Shown: positions 23,654 to 32,018, counted from the stretch's first letter. The stretch: 38,066 nt of DNA from Mycobacterium attenuatum (GCF_900566085.1 NZ_UPHT01000169.1:1-38066), one strand, 5' to 3'. The notes: generated from the sequence alone by a model not told the origin. A program made the numbers and translations.

Positions 23654-24857
23654 CGCAGGCCCCGGTGGGGACGCGTTGGGTGTCCCCGATCTTTTCCAGC
23701 TGGCTGGCCACCTCGCCGGCGGTCAGCACGAACCCGGTATCGGGGTCGTCGACGGCCGCACCGAACACCACGCCGAGCACCTGACCGTTGAGGTCGATCA
23801 ACGGCCCGCCGGAGTCTCCTTGCTCCACGTTGGCCCTGATGGTGTAGACGTCCCGGGTGACCGGCTGGGGGCTGCGGTAGATGTCGGGGCCGCTGAGCTT
23901 GATGGCCTCCCGGATCCTGGCCGGCGTCGCGGTGAAATTGCCGCCACCGGGATAGCCCAGCACCACGACGCTGGTGCCGGTTCGGGCTTCCTCCTGGGCG
24001 AACACCAGCGGCGGCGGCGGCAGATGCGGCACAGCCAGGATCGCGATGTCGACCGACGGATCGTAGGACACCACCGTCGCGTCGAGGGGTTTGCCGCTCG
24101 CGAACACCTGCACACTGTTGGAGCCGGCGACCACGTGCGCGTTGGTCATGACGCGTTCGGGCGCAACCACGAAGCCGCTGCCTTCCAGCACCTTCTGACA
24201 GCTGGGCGCCAGGCTGCGGATCTTGAGCACGCTCGGCGCGGTGGCCGTCACCACCGGGTTGTCGGCCAGCGCCGGGTCGGGTGAGGCGACCGGAATGACC
24301 GGGGTGCGGCTGAACGGCTCCAGCACCTGGGGCAGCCCGGAGGTGTTCAGTAGCGCCGAAAGCCGCTTGGGTACCGTCTTCAGCCAGGTGGGTGCCACCT
24401 CATTGACCTCGGCGAGCACCCGCGAACCGCGAACCGCCGCCGCCAGCTCCGGCTGATCTTTCGACTGCGTCAGCGGGGTCGCCAGCAGCCAGGCCGCGGT
24501 CAGCACCACGACCAGCTGCACGGCGACCCCGATGATCGAGTCGATCACCCGGACGGGCCGGTTGCGGATCGCGCCGCGCACTGCCCGTCCCAGCACCACA
24601 CCCGCGACTTCGCCGACCACGACCAGACCCAGGATCAAAAACAGCGCCGCGAACAGCTTGGCGCGCGGGGCGGCGATGTGGCTGACGATGTGGGGCGCCA
24701 GCAGCACGCCGGCGACCGCGCCCAGCACCACGCCGGCAAACGACAGCATCGAGCCCAGCGCGCCGGAGCGCCAGCCCGAGATCGCCGCGATGAAGGCGAC
24801 CGCCAGCACCGCGATGTCCAGCCATTGCGACGGGGTCATAGCGTTCATCGAGTTCAT
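23646..24857 (-). CDS. marP: Membrane-anchored periplasmic serine protease MarP (Rv3671c)
   Basis: Four N-terminal membrane helices (Colicin V production-like) are followed by a chymotrypsin-like periplasmic protease domain. Counting from MTPSQWLD, all known functional residues are conserved at identical positions: His235 (MTNAHVV), Asp264 (PSVDIAIL), Ser343 (EQGDSGGPL) and the Cys214-Cys395 disulfide. MarP is required for acid resistance and virulence in M. tuberculosis and activates the peptidoglycan hydrolase RipA. I place the start at the ATG 24857, which overlaps the Nudix gene stop (ATGA) and has AGGGTGG upstream (403 aa). The ATG at 24839 gives the annotated 397-residue form. It is in an operon with the Nudix, thioredoxin-like and nth genes. 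Confidence 0.94.
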   Translation of the reverse strand: MNSMNAMTPSQWLDIAVLAVAFIAAISGWRSGALGSMLSFAGVVLGAVAGVLLAPHIVSHIAAPRAKLFAALFLILGLVVVGEVAGVVLGRAVRGAIRNRPVRVIDSIIGVAVQLVVVLTAAWLLATPLTQSKDQPELAAAVRGSRVLAEVNEVAPTWLKTVPKRLSALLNTSGLPQVLEPFSRTPVIPVASPDPALADNPVVTATAPSVLKIRSLAPSCQKVLEGSGFVVAPERVMTNAHVVAGSNSVQVFASGKPLDATVVSYDPSVDIAILAVPHLPPPPLVFAQEEARTGTSVVVLGYPGGGNFTATPARIREAIKLSGPDIYRSPQPVTRDVYTIRANVEQGDSGGPLIDLNGQVLGVVFGAAVDDPDTGFVLTAGEVASQLEKIGDTQRVPTGACVS

Positions 24858-25618
24858 CGCAGTCCACCCTGCTCGCCGACCAGCGACATCGCCTCGTCCA
24901 GTTCGCGGACATCGCTGGTGTCCCAGGGCCTGGCCCACCCCGCGACGTCGAGCACTGCCGAAATCACCTGGCCAGTGAACCCCCATACCAGCATGTGGTT
25001 GAGCAGAAACGCCGGTCCGGCCCAGCGCCGGCTCAAGGTTCGCCGGTACACCATCAGCCGGTTTTCCGGGTTCACGAACGCGCGCACGGGCACCCGCGCC
25101 ACCATGGCCGTTTCCGCCTCGTTGACCACGTGCACGGGCCCGGGATCGGGAGAATAGGCCAGCACCGGGACGACGTGGAATCGCGACGGAGCGATGAAGG
25201 TGCGCTCCATGGTGGCCAGCGGATGAAGCCTGGACGGGTCGACCCCGGTTTCCTCGTGGGCTTCACGTAAGGCGGTAGCCACCGGACTCTGGTCGCCAGG
25301 GTCGGATGCCCCACCGGGGAACGCCGCCTGTCCGGCATGGTGACGCAAGGTCGACGCCCGCACCGTCAGCAGCAGGTCGGCACCGTCGGGGATGCCTCCG
25401 TCGGACCGCCCGGACTGCGGTCCCGAGAACAGCACCAGAACAGCGGCTTCCCGGTCGTTACGACGCAGCGATGCGGTCGCCCGGGCTGCGGTCACCATGG
25501 CGAGAACATCGGCCGGCAGCCGCCGCCGAACCGCGTCGGGCACCCGGTCGACGTTGTCGATCAGCGGGCGCAGCCAGGACGGGCCGACCTCAGGCGTCAG
25601 GGCAACCCCAGCGTTCAC
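24854..25618 (-). CDS. Nudix hydrolase, CoA pyrophosphatase type (Rv3672c)
   Basis: A protein of 254 residues from the GTG at 25618, which has AAGGAGG five nt upstream; a TTG at 25669 would add 17 residues. It carries the UPF0035/NudL signature LLTVRASTLRHHAGQAAFPGG directly before the Nudix box GGASDPGD..ATALREAHEETGV. This combination marks coenzyme A diphosphatases (NudL/PCD1 type), which cleave CoA and acyl-CoAs to phosphopantetheine derivatives and 3',5'-ADP. The first box Glu is Asp, as is usual in this subfamily. It lies between the thioredoxin-like gene and marP and overlaps the marP start. Confidence 0.87.
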   Translation of the reverse strand: MNAGVALTPEVGPSWLRPLIDNVDRVPDAVRRRLPADVLAMVTAARATASLRRNDREAAVLVLFSGPQSGRSDGGIPDGADLLLTVRASTLRHHAGQAAFPGGASDPGDQSPVATALREAHEETGVDPSRLHPLATMERTFIAPSRFHVVPVLAYSPDPGPVHVVNEAETAMVARVPVRAFVNPENRLMVYRRTLSRRWAGPAFLLNHMLVWGFTGQVISAVLDVAGWARPWDTSDVRELDEAMSLVGEQGGLR

Positions 25619-25673
25619 CGGCGCCTCCTTGTCGGCCAGGTCGGGTGCACCTGCCCGCCGTCTCTCCAACCGC

Positions 25674-26321
25674 TCACCACGCCTTGTCTCCGACCGCGGC
25701 CGCGATCTCCTCGGCGCTGGCGAAAGCGCGCGGCAGGGTCTGGGCCACGCTACCGTCCGGCCGCACGAGCACCGTCGCGGGCATCACATTTGCCACCCGC
25801 AATGCTGCCGCGACCCTACGGCGGCCGTCCTGCAGGGTCGGCAGTCGAACACCGAGATCGGCCAGCCGGAGCAACGCTGCCGTCTCGTTCTCGTCCTGAT
25901 GCACCGTCACCACCATGACGTCGGGACCCGCCCGACGTTGATACTCGGCCATCGCGGGCAATTCGGCTACGCACTCCGCGCACCAGTACGCCCATAGGTT
26001 GAGCAGCACCCGCCGTCCGGCCAGCGCCCGGGCCACGTCGACGGCCGAACCGTCCGCCGCGCATTCCACCAGCACGCCACGCAGGGCCGGCGGTCCGGCG
26101 CCGGTGGCGCCCGACGGGCATGGCGGCAGGTCCGCACGCTGGCGCGGGCCAGCCAGCGCTGCGGCGGTGTCGGCATCACGGTGTTCACGCGCCGCCGGCG
26201 CCCGTTGGGGTGCGGTGGACGGGGAGTCACGCAGTTGGCATATCAGCGCCACGATGAGGGTGGCCACCGCCGCCAGGACCGCGACGGTCCAGCGGGTTCT
26301 GGAGGTCAGTCGCGCTGTCAC
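25674..26321 (-). CDS. Membrane-anchored thioredoxin-like protein, TlpA/ResA type (Rv3673c)
   Basis: A 215-residue protein with an N-terminal membrane anchor (WTVAVLAAVATLIVALICQL) and an extracytoplasmic thioredoxin fold. The redox motif is W-C114-A-E-C117 in LLNLWAYWCAECVAELPAM. PNVMP-type cis-Pro sequence (here VANVMPATVLV) and a C-terminal helix follow. A second cysteine pair (Cys68, Cys87) is also present in the M. tuberculosis protein, as I recall it. The CAEC motif differs from the CAPC I recall there, which should alter the redox potential. It is expected to reduce or exchange disulfides outside the membrane, possibly for neighbours such as MarP. The GTG at 26321 overlaps the nth stop (GTGA). 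Confidence 0.85.
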   Translation of the reverse strand: MTARLTSRTRWTVAVLAAVATLIVALICQLRDSPSTAPQRAPAAREHRDADTAAALAGPRQRADLPPCPSGATGAGPPALRGVLVECAADGSAVDVARALAGRRVLLNLWAYWCAECVAELPAMAEYQRRAGPDVMVVTVHQDENETAALLRLADLGVRLPTLQDGRRRVAAALRVANVMPATVLVRPDGSVAQTLPRAFASAEEIAAAVGDKAW

Positions 26322-27115
26322 AGGCCGGCAAGGGCCAGCAGATGCTCGGTTTCGGGGCCCTGGACAAGAGGTGCGGCCAGCAGTGGCTCGGTGGGGCCGA
26401 GCCCGAAGGATGGGCAGTCTTTGGCCAGCACGCAGACACCGCACGCGGGCTTGCGCGCGTGGCACACCCGGCGGCCGTGAAAGATCACCCGGTGGCTGAG
26501 CACGGTCCACTCTTTGCGTTCGATCAGTTCGCCGACCGCATGCTCCACCTTCACCGGGTCGGTTTCGGCGGTCCAGCGCCACCGCCGCACCAACCGCCCG
26601 AAATGGGTGTCGACGGTGATTCCGGGGATGCCGAACGCATTGCCGAGAATGACGTTGGCGGTCTTGCGTCCGACGCCCGGCAGCGTCACCAGTTCTTCCA
26701 TGGTGGCCGGCACTTCGCCGTCGAATCGTTCGACGAGCGCTTGCCCGAGTCCGATCAACGCGTTCGCCTTGTTACGGTAGAAACCAGTGGGGCGGATGAG
26801 GTTTTCCAGCTCGGTGCGCTCGGCCTTGGCATAGTCGAGCGCCGTTCGATATTTCGCGAACAACGCCGGTGTCGTCAGGTTCACCCTCTTGTCGGTGCTC
26901 TGTGCCGACAGGATGGTCGCCACTGTGAGCTCGAGCGGATTGGTGAAGTCCAGTTCGCAATATACATGCGGAAAGGCTTGTGCCAGTTGACGATTCATCC
27001 TCCGTGCCCGGCGCACCAAGCCGGTGCGGGTTTCGGCGGACCAGCGTTTGGCGATGTCGGGCGGGGGCGTGGCTGGTTTGGACCGGGTTGGCCCGGAGGA
27101 CTTTGCCGCTGTCAC
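26318..27115 (-). CDS. nth: Endonuclease III (DNA glycosylase/AP lyase)
   Basis: A 265-residue HhH-GPD DNA repair enzyme. The helix-hairpin-helix LVTLPGVGRKTANVILG carries the catalytic Lys151, and Asp169 is in ITVDTHFGR. The C-terminal [4Fe-4S] ligands fit C-x6-C-x2-C-x5-C (Cys218, 225, 228, 234). It excises oxidised pyrimidines and cleaves abasic sites. It has about 20 more N-terminal residues than the annotated M. tuberculosis protein (245 aa, Rv3674c). The GTG at 27115 is supported by a TANNNT box placed for a leaderless transcript. It heads the nth-Rv3673c-Rv3672c-marP operon. Confidence 0.95.
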   Translation of the reverse strand: MTAAKSSGPTRSKPATPPPDIAKRWSAETRTGLVRRARRMNRQLAQAFPHVYCELDFTNPLELTVATILSAQSTDKRVNLTTPALFAKYRTALDYAKAERTELENLIRPTGFYRNKANALIGLGQALVERFDGEVPATMEELVTLPGVGRKTANVILGNAFGIPGITVDTHFGRLVRRWRWTAETDPVKVEHAVGELIERKEWTVLSHRVIFHGRRVCHARKPACGVCVLAKDCPSFGLGPTEPLLAAPLVQGPETEHLLALAGL

Positions 27116-27122
27116 CTACGAC

Positions 27123-27128
27123 AGAGTA
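27123..27128 (-). promoter_or_regulatory. -10 box for leaderless nth operon mRNA
   Basis: On the minus strand TACTCT (TANNNT) ends 7 nt before the GTG at 27115, so transcription would start at the start codon. No ribosome-binding site is visible upstream of that GTG. Confidence 0.5.
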
Positions 27129-27171
27129 CTGATTTCGTGATCTGACCGAGACCTCGTGTTGATGCAAGGCC

Positions 27172-27519
27172 ATGTTTACTCTCCTTGTGTCGTGGTTGCT
27201 GGTGGCGTGCGTTCCCGCGTTACTCATGCTGACCACCCTCGGCCTCGGGCGGCTGGAACAGGCGCTTTCCTGCGACGCCGTGACCGCTTCTGACGTCGCC
27301 GAGTTTCTGGAGCATGCGCAGGCCGCCGACGTACACCGGCTGGCCCGTGAGGGCATGCCGGAGGCGCTGGCTTATCTGCACCGACGGCAGACGCTGGGAC
27401 AAGCCGAGGCGCCCTCCCCCAGGGCGCTCACCGGAAAGCATCACGCGGATCCGTACCGTGCCGCCCCCCGTTACATCCATTCCCGTGTTAAGGCGACTCG
27501 ACACGTCAATCGTGTGTAG
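27172..27519 (+). CDS. Small membrane protein (Rv3675-like)
   Basis: A 115-residue protein with one N-terminal membrane helix (FTLLVSWLLVACVPALLMLTTLGL). A conserved-looking segment DVAEFLEHAQAADVHRLAREGMPEALAYLHRRQ follows, then a variable basic tail ending ATRHVNRV. It corresponds to M. tuberculosis Rv3675, a possible membrane protein of unknown function. The stretch between the conserved region and the tail is shorter than the M. tuberculosis form as I recall it. It is divergent from nth (56 bp) and precedes crp by 98 bp. The ATG at 27172 follows an AAGG at close spacing. Confidence 0.78.
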   Translation: MFTLLVSWLLVACVPALLMLTTLGLGRLEQALSCDAVTASDVAEFLEHAQAADVHRLAREGMPEALAYLHRRQTLGQAEAPSPRALTGKHHADPYRAAPRYIHSRVKATRHVNRV

Positions 27520-27617
27520 CGTTGGCACGTCGTACCGATTGGCCTAACCTGTACAGCGGCGCTGGTCAAGATGGACGGCCTGCCCGTATCACTTCGTTGG
27601 AAAGCTGAAGAGGCAAC

Positions 27618-28292
27618 GTGGACGAGATCCTGGCAAGGGCAGGAATCTTCCAAGGGGTTGAGCCCAGCGCGGTCGCAGCGCTGACCAAGCAGCTGCAGCC
27701 CGTTGACTTCCCCCGCGGACACACGGTTTTCGCTGAAGGTGAGCCGGGCGATCGGCTATACATCATTATCTCGGGCAAGGTGAAGATCGGCCGGCGCTCG
27801 CCGGACGGCCGGGAGAACTTGCTGACCATCATGGGACCGTCCGACATGTTCGGCGAGCTGTCGATTTTCGACCCGGGGCCGCGGACGTCCAGCGCGACCA
27901 CCATCACCGAGGTGCGGGCGGTCTCGATGGACCGCGACGCACTGCGGGCGTGGATCGCCGATCGTCCGGAAATCGCCGAGCAGTTGCTGCGTGTCCTGGC
28001 GCGCCGGTTGCGGCGCACGAACAACAATCTGGCCGACCTCATTTTCACCGACGTGCCCGGCCGGGTGGCCAAGCAGCTGCTGCAGCTCGCCCAGCGTTTC
28101 GGCACCCAGGAGGGCGGCGCAATGCGGGTCACCCACGACCTGACGCAGGAGGAGATCGCCCAGCTGGTCGGCGCCTCTCGGGAGACGGTGAACAAGGCGC
28201 TGGCCGACTTCGCGCACCGCGGCTGGATCCGGTTGGAGGGCAAGAGCGTGCTGATCTCGGACTCTGAACGGCTGGCCCGCCGGGCTCGGTAG
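27618..28292 (+). CDS. crp: cAMP receptor protein CRP (Rv3676)
   Basis: A 224-residue CRP/FNR regulator, practically identical in sequence and length to M. tuberculosis CRP. The cyclic-nucleotide domain has the phosphate-binding cassette FGELSIFDPGPRTSS at 78-92, a dimer helix at about 117-145, and the winged helix with LTQEEIAQLVGASRETVNKALADF at 175-198. It binds TGTGA-N6-TCACA sites as a dimer and controls many genes in response to cAMP. The GTG at 27618 has GAAGAGG upstream. It is followed by the convergent MBL-fold gene after 58 bp. Confidence 0.97.
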   Translation: MDEILARAGIFQGVEPSAVAALTKQLQPVDFPRGHTVFAEGEPGDRLYIIISGKVKIGRRSPDGRENLLTIMGPSDMFGELSIFDPGPRTSSATTITEVRAVSMDRDALRAWIADRPEIAEQLLRVLARRLRRTNNNLADLIFTDVPGRVAKQLLQLAQRFGTQEGGAMRVTHDLTQEEIAQLVGASRETVNKALADFAHRGWIRLEGKSVLISDSERLARRAR

Positions 28293-28350
28293 TTTCCTCT
28301 GCCGAGCCTGTAATTCTGCAGGCCTCCACTCGCGCTTTGGCTGCAAATTT

Positions 28351-29136
28351 TCAGTCTCGGCGCAGATAATCCAGCTGGACCTGCACGGACCATTCGGCTG
28401 CATCCCAGAGCTTTTCGTCGACGTCGACGTAGACATGTTCGACGACCTGACGGCTGGTGGCTTCCTCGCCGAGGTCCCGCAGCGCGCACCGCACCTGTTC
28501 GAGCCGCTCATGCCGGTGCACGAGGTATCCGTGCGCAACGGCGGCGAGATCGGCCAATTCGGGCCCATGTCCGGGAAGCACCGCCCGCCGGCCTAAACCG
28601 CGCAGCCGATGCAGCGATTCCAGGTAGTCGGAGAGGCTGCCGTCATCCTTGTCGAGGACTGTGGTCCCGCGGCCCAGCACGCTGTCGGCGGTCAGGACGG
28701 CATCCTCGAGCAGGAACGACAGCGAGTCTGCGGTGTGCCCGGGGGTGGCCAGCACCGTGATCGCCAGCCCGGCAGCGTCGATCACTTCCCCGTCGCTCAG
28801 CGTCACCCCGTCGCCACGCTGGAATTGCGGATTCGCCGAGCGCACCGGTGCCCCGGTCAGCTCGACCAGCTTGTCGATGCCGTCGGTATGGTCGCCGTGG
28901 CGATGGCTGATCAGTACCAGCGCGATGCGGCCCAGCGTGGCGATCCGGGCGATGTGTTCGTCGTCACCCGGCCCGGGATCGACGATCACCAGCTCGTCGC
29001 TGCTCGGTCCGGATAGCACCCAGGTGTTGGTGCCCTCCAGCGTCATCAGACCGGGATTGTCGGCCACCATTACCGATGCCGCGTCGGTGACCGGCCGCAA
29101 CCGGCCGTACGCGGGGTGGGTCAGCGACTCGGTCAC
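28351..29136 (-). CDS. MBL-fold metallohydrolase (Rv3677c)
   Basis: A 261-residue metallo-beta-lactamase-fold protein. The metal motif is H78-R-H80-G-D82-H83 in LISHRHGDHTDG. Further ligands lie in LATPGHTADS and LTADSVLG, and LPGHGPEL is near the C-terminal side. The C-terminal extension (about 200-261) resembles LACTB2-type proteins. Hydrolytic activity on an unknown substrate is likely; annotation as a beta-lactamase is not supported by sequence alone. The GTG at 29136 lies 6 bp after the RidA-type gene, forming a three-gene unit with it and the 53-residue gene. Confidence 0.88.
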   Translation of the reverse strand: MTESLTHPAYGRLRPVTDAASVMVADNPGLMTLEGTNTWVLSGPSSDELVIVDPGPGDDEHIARIATLGRIALVLISHRHGDHTDGIDKLVELTGAPVRSANPQFQRGDGVTLSDGEVIDAAGLAITVLATPGHTADSLSFLLEDAVLTADSVLGRGTTVLDKDDGSLSDYLESLHRLRGLGRRAVLPGHGPELADLAAVAHGYLVHRHERLEQVRCALRDLGEEATSRQVVEHVYVDVDEKLWDAAEWSVQVQLDYLRRD

Positions 29137-29142
29137 GATCGC

Positions 29143-29598
29143 CTAACTGACCTCCACGATCAGCTCGACTTCGACGGGTGCGCCGAGCGGTAGCTCGGAC
29201 ACGCCGACCGCCGAACGCGCATGGGCGCCGTTGTCGCCGAAGACCTCGGCGAGCAGGTCCGAGGCTCCGTTGATGATGCTGGGCTGACCGTGAAAGCCCG
29301 GTGCGGAGGCGACGAACCCGACCACTTTGACCACCCGCATCACCGAGTCCAGGCCGACCAGTGAATTCACCGCCGCCAGTGCGTTGAGCGCACATATGCG
29401 GGCCGCCGCCTTGGCTTCCTCCGGCGTGATGTCGGCGCCCACCTTGCCCGTGCAGGCCAGCTTTCCAGCCTCGAAGGGCAACTGCCCCGAGGTGTAGACG
29501 AGGTTGCCGGTGCGCACCGCCGGAACGTAGGCCGCCAGCGGCGCCGCGATCTCCGGAAGCGTGATGCCCAGTTGCGCGAGCCGGGATTTAGCGTCCAT
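29143..29598 (-). CDS. RidA/YjgF-family protein (Rv3678c)
   Basis: A 151-residue protein of the RidA (YER057c/UK114/YjgF) superfamily, longer subgroup. Recognisable segments are GNLVYTSGQLPFEAGKL, AAARICALNALAAVNSLVGLDSVMRVVKVVGFVAS, and GAHARSAVGVSELPLGAPVEVELIVEV with the near-C-terminal arginine (ARSAVGV) that binds substrate carboxylates in RidA. Members deaminate reactive enamine/imine intermediates, but this subgroup is untested. The ATG at 29598 shares its first base with the upstream TAA (TAATG), indicating coupled translation. Confidence 0.88.
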   Translation of the reverse strand: MDAKSRLAQLGITLPEIAAPLAAYVPAVRTGNLVYTSGQLPFEAGKLACTGKVGADITPEEAKAAARICALNALAAVNSLVGLDSVMRVVKVVGFVASAPGFHGQPSIINGASDLLAEVFGDNGAHARSAVGVSELPLGAPVEVELIVEVS

Positions 29599-29759
29599 TA
29601 CTTCGGACGCTTCAGGTAGGCGACATGCTGCTCGCCGGTGGGCCCCGGCAACACCGCGACCAGCTCCCAGCCGTCAGCTCCCCACTGATCGAGGATCTGT
29701 TTGGTGGCGTGCGTGAGCAACGGAACCGTCGCGTACTCCCATGCGGAGGGTTGGGTCAT
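29598..29759 (-). CDS. Small conserved protein of 53 residues (Rv3678A-like)
   Basis: The ATG at 29759 opens MTQPSAWEYATVPLLTHA, and the protein continues with KQILDQWGADGWELVAV and ends QHVAYLKRPK at the TAA 29598-29600. It matches the annotated M. tuberculosis Rv3678A. The WEY...QILDQWGADGWELV pattern is that of DUF4177-type small proteins of unknown function. The stop overlaps the start of the RidA-type gene by one base. A TANNNT box sits 6 nt upstream of the ATG, so the three-gene operon probably begins here as a leaderless mRNA. Confidence 0.88.
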   Translation of the reverse strand: MTQPSAWEYATVPLLTHATKQILDQWGADGWELVAVLPGPTGEQHVAYLKRPK

Positions 29760-29765
29760 GACGGC

Positions 29766-29771
29766 AGCTTA
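29766..29771 (-). promoter_or_regulatory. -10 box for leaderless Rv3678A-like operon
   Basis: On the minus strand TAAGCT (TANNNT) ends 6 nt before the ATG at 29759. This places the transcription start at or beside the start codon. Confidence 0.5.
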
Positions 29772-29826
29772 TCCGCCCCTGTTGACAAGCTTCGGCCAGC
29801 CCGGTGGCCGGGCGCAGCGGTCGGGC

Positions 29827-29832
29827 TAGCAT
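29827..29832 (+). promoter_or_regulatory. -10 box upstream of bagA
   Basis: TAGCAT (TANNNT) is followed by 6 nt and then the GTG at 29839, the second codon of the annotated-type ATG start at 29836. The mRNA is therefore probably leaderless and may begin translation at the GTG. Confidence 0.5.
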
Positions 29833-29835
29833 GCG

Positions 29836-30861
29836 ATGGTGGCGAACACATCTAGCGACGGTCATCCCGTCGGCTGGCCGTCGCGCTTGTCGAAGGCGCG
29901 CTTGCACTTCGTGACCGGCAAGGGCGGCACTGGAAAGTCCACGATCGCGGCGGCGCTGGCGCTGACACTGGCAGCCGGAGGTCGCAAGGTTCTCCTAGTG
30001 GAAGTTGAAGGGCGCCAAGGGATTGCGCAGCTCTTTGATGTTCCGCCGCTGCCCTATGAGGAGGTCAAGATCGCGACCGCCGAGCGCGGCGGGCAGGTGA
30101 ACGCGTTGGCAATCGATATCGAAGCCGCGTTCCTGGAATACCTTGACATGTTCTACAACCTGGGCATCGCGGGCCGGGCAATGCGACGCGTCGGTGCGAT
30201 CGAGTTCGCGACGACGATCGCACCCGGCCTTCGCGATGTGCTGCTCACCGGCAAGATCAAGGAAACGGTGGTCCGCGTCAACAAGGGGACCAGGAACCCG
30301 GTCTACGACGCGATCGTCGTCGACGCGCCCCCCACCGGCCGCATCGCGCGCTTTCTGGACGTCACCAAGGCGGTCTCCGATCTGGCCAAGGGCGGGCCGG
30401 TGCATTCGCAGGCCGACGGTGTGGTGAAGTTGCTGCACTCCGATCAGACCGCTATCCATCTGGTGACGCTGCTGGAGGCGTTGCCGGTGCAGGAGACCAT
30501 GGAAGCCATTGAGGAGCTGGCCGAGATGCAATTGCCGATCGGCAGTGTCATCGTCAACCGCAACATTCCGGCCTATCTGAGTCCCGAGGACCTCGCCAAG
30601 GCTGCCGAAGGCGATATCGACGCCGACTCGGTGCGGTCCGGTTTGGCAATGGCCGGAATCGAATTGGCCGGCCCGGATTTCGCGGGTCTGCTGACCGAGA
30701 CCATCCAGCACGCCAGCCGGATCAGCGCACGCGCCGAGACCGCGCAGCAACTTGACGCGTTGCATGTTCCGAGGCTGGAACTACCCACGATTTCCGATGG
30801 TGTCGACTTGGGCAGCTTGTACGAGCTTTCGGAATCACTTGCGCAGCAGGGGGTTCGATGA
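29836..30861 (+). CDS. bagA: Get3/ArsA-like ATPase, subunit A (Rv3679)
   Basis: A 341-residue anion-transporting-ATPase-like protein. The P-loop G28-K29-G-G-T-G-K34-S has the signature lysine (Lys29) of deviant Walker ATPases. Switch I/II-type segments are VEGRQGIAQLFD and YDAIVVDAPPTGRIARFLD. A helical, methionine-containing middle region covers EYLDMFYNLGIAGRAMRRVGAIEF. Rv3679 and Rv3680 of M. tuberculosis form the BagA-BagB complex, a bacterial relative of the eukaryotic tail-anchored-protein factor Get3. The start is ATG 29836, or GTG 29839 if the transcript is leaderless. The stop overlaps the bagB start (ATGA). Confidence 0.92.
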   Translation: MVANTSSDGHPVGWPSRLSKARLHFVTGKGGTGKSTIAAALALTLAAGGRKVLLVEVEGRQGIAQLFDVPPLPYEEVKIATAERGGQVNALAIDIEAAFLEYLDMFYNLGIAGRAMRRVGAIEFATTIAPGLRDVLLTGKIKETVVRVNKGTRNPVYDAIVVDAPPTGRIARFLDVTKAVSDLAKGGPVHSQADGVVKLLHSDQTAIHLVTLLEALPVQETMEAIEELAEMQLPIGSVIVNRNIPAYLSPEDLAKAAEGDIDADSVRSGLAMAGIELAGPDFAGLLTETIQHASRISARAETAQQLDALHVPRLELPTISDGVDLGSLYELSESLAQQGVR

Positions 30862-32018
30862 GCGCCATACCGAAAACCCTTGATATGGCCGCGATCCTGG
30901 CCGATACGTCCAACCGGGTTATCGTGTGCTGCGGGGCCGGCGGCGTGGGCAAGACTACCACTGCGGCGGCAATTGCCTTGCGCGCCGCCGAATACGGCCG
31001 TACTGTCGTCGTCCTGACCATCGACCCGGCCAAGCGGCTGGCGCAGGCCCTGGGTATCGACGACCTGGGTAATACACCCCAACGGGTCCCGCTGTCCGCG
31101 GACGTGCCCGGCGAACTGCACGGAATGATGCTCGACATGCGGCGCACGTTCGACGAAATGGTGGTCCAATACTCCGGATCCGAACGCGCGCAATCGATCC
31201 TGGATAACCAGTTCTATCAGACCGTCGCCACATCGCTTGCCGGCACCCAAGAGTACATGGCCATGGAGAAGCTGGGTCAGCTGCTGGCACAGGATCGTTG
31301 GGATCTGGTCGTGGTGGACACTCCGCCGTCGCGCAACGCGCTGGATTTTCTGGACGCGCCAAAACGCTTGGGCAGTTTCATGGATAGCCGGCTGTGGCGG
31401 CTGCTGCTGGCTCCGGGCCGGGGCATCGGCCGGCTGGTCACCGGTGTGATGGGTTTGGCCATGAAGGCGATGTCCACGGTGCTCGGCTCGAAGATGCTGA
31501 GCGATGCGGCCGCATTCGTGCAATCACTGGACGCCACGTTCGGGGGTTTCCGTGAGAAGGCGGACCGAACGTACGCATTGCTGAAGCGGCGCGGTACCCA
31601 GTTCGTGGTGGTGTCCGCAGCCGAGCCCGATGCGCTGCGCGAGGCGTCATTCTTCGTCGACCGGCTGACCGAAGAAGGCATGCCGCTGGCCGGGCTGGTG
31701 TTGAATCGCACTCACCCGATGCTGTGCGCGTTGCCTGTCGAGCGGGCTATCGACGCGACCGAAACCTTGGAGGAGGAGCACAGCCAGTCGGCGGCCGCCT
31801 CACTGGCGGCTGCGGTGCTGCGGGTCCATGCCGACCGCGGGCAGACGGCCAAGCGGGAAATCCGGCTGCTGTCCCGATTCACCGGGGCCAATCCGCATGT
31901 GCCGGTCGTCGGTGTCCCGTCATTGCCCTTCGACGTCTCCGACCTGGATGCGCTGCGCGCGCTCGCTGACCAGATCACTTCGGTCGGCGACGATGCGGCC
32001 CGCGCAGCGGGCCGCTGA
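30858..32018 (+). CDS. bagB: Get3/ArsA-like ATPase, subunit B (Rv3680)
   Basis: A 386-residue partner of BagA, equal in length to Rv3680. Its P-loop is G26-A27-G-G-V-G-K32-T: the signature lysine of BagA is replaced by Ala27, so the two subunits are not equivalent in ATP hydrolysis. WDLVVVDTPPSRNALDFLDAP is the switch II region. A helical middle part (LLLAPGRGIGRLVTGVMGLAMKAMSTVLG) could bind hydrophobic helices. The ATG overlaps the bagA stop. The last 11 codons (VGDDAARAAGR) and the stop lie inside the first unit of the 58-bp tandem repeat. Confidence 0.92.
   Translation: MSAIPKTLDMAAILADTSNRVIVCCGAGGVGKTTTAAAIALRAAEYGRTVVVLTIDPAKRLAQALGIDDLGNTPQRVPLSADVPGELHGMMLDMRRTFDEMVVQYSGSERAQSILDNQFYQTVATSLAGTQEYMAMEKLGQLLAQDRWDLVVVDTPPSRNALDFLDAPKRLGSFMDSRLWRLLLAPGRGIGRLVTGVMGLAMKAMSTVLGSKMLSDAAAFVQSLDATFGGFREKADRTYALLKRRGTQFVVVSAAEPDALREASFFVDRLTEEGMPLAGLVLNRTHPMLCALPVERAIDATETLEEEHSQSAAASLAAAVLRVHADRGQTAKREIRLLSRFTGANPHVPVVGVPSLPFDVSDLDALRALADQITSVGDDAARAAGR

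Noticed and set aside
27501..27515. ACACG-tcaat-CGTGT inverted repeat before crp as an autoregulatory site
   Set aside because: It lies inside the final codons of the Rv3675-like gene and does not fit the CRP consensus TGTGA-N6-TCACA.
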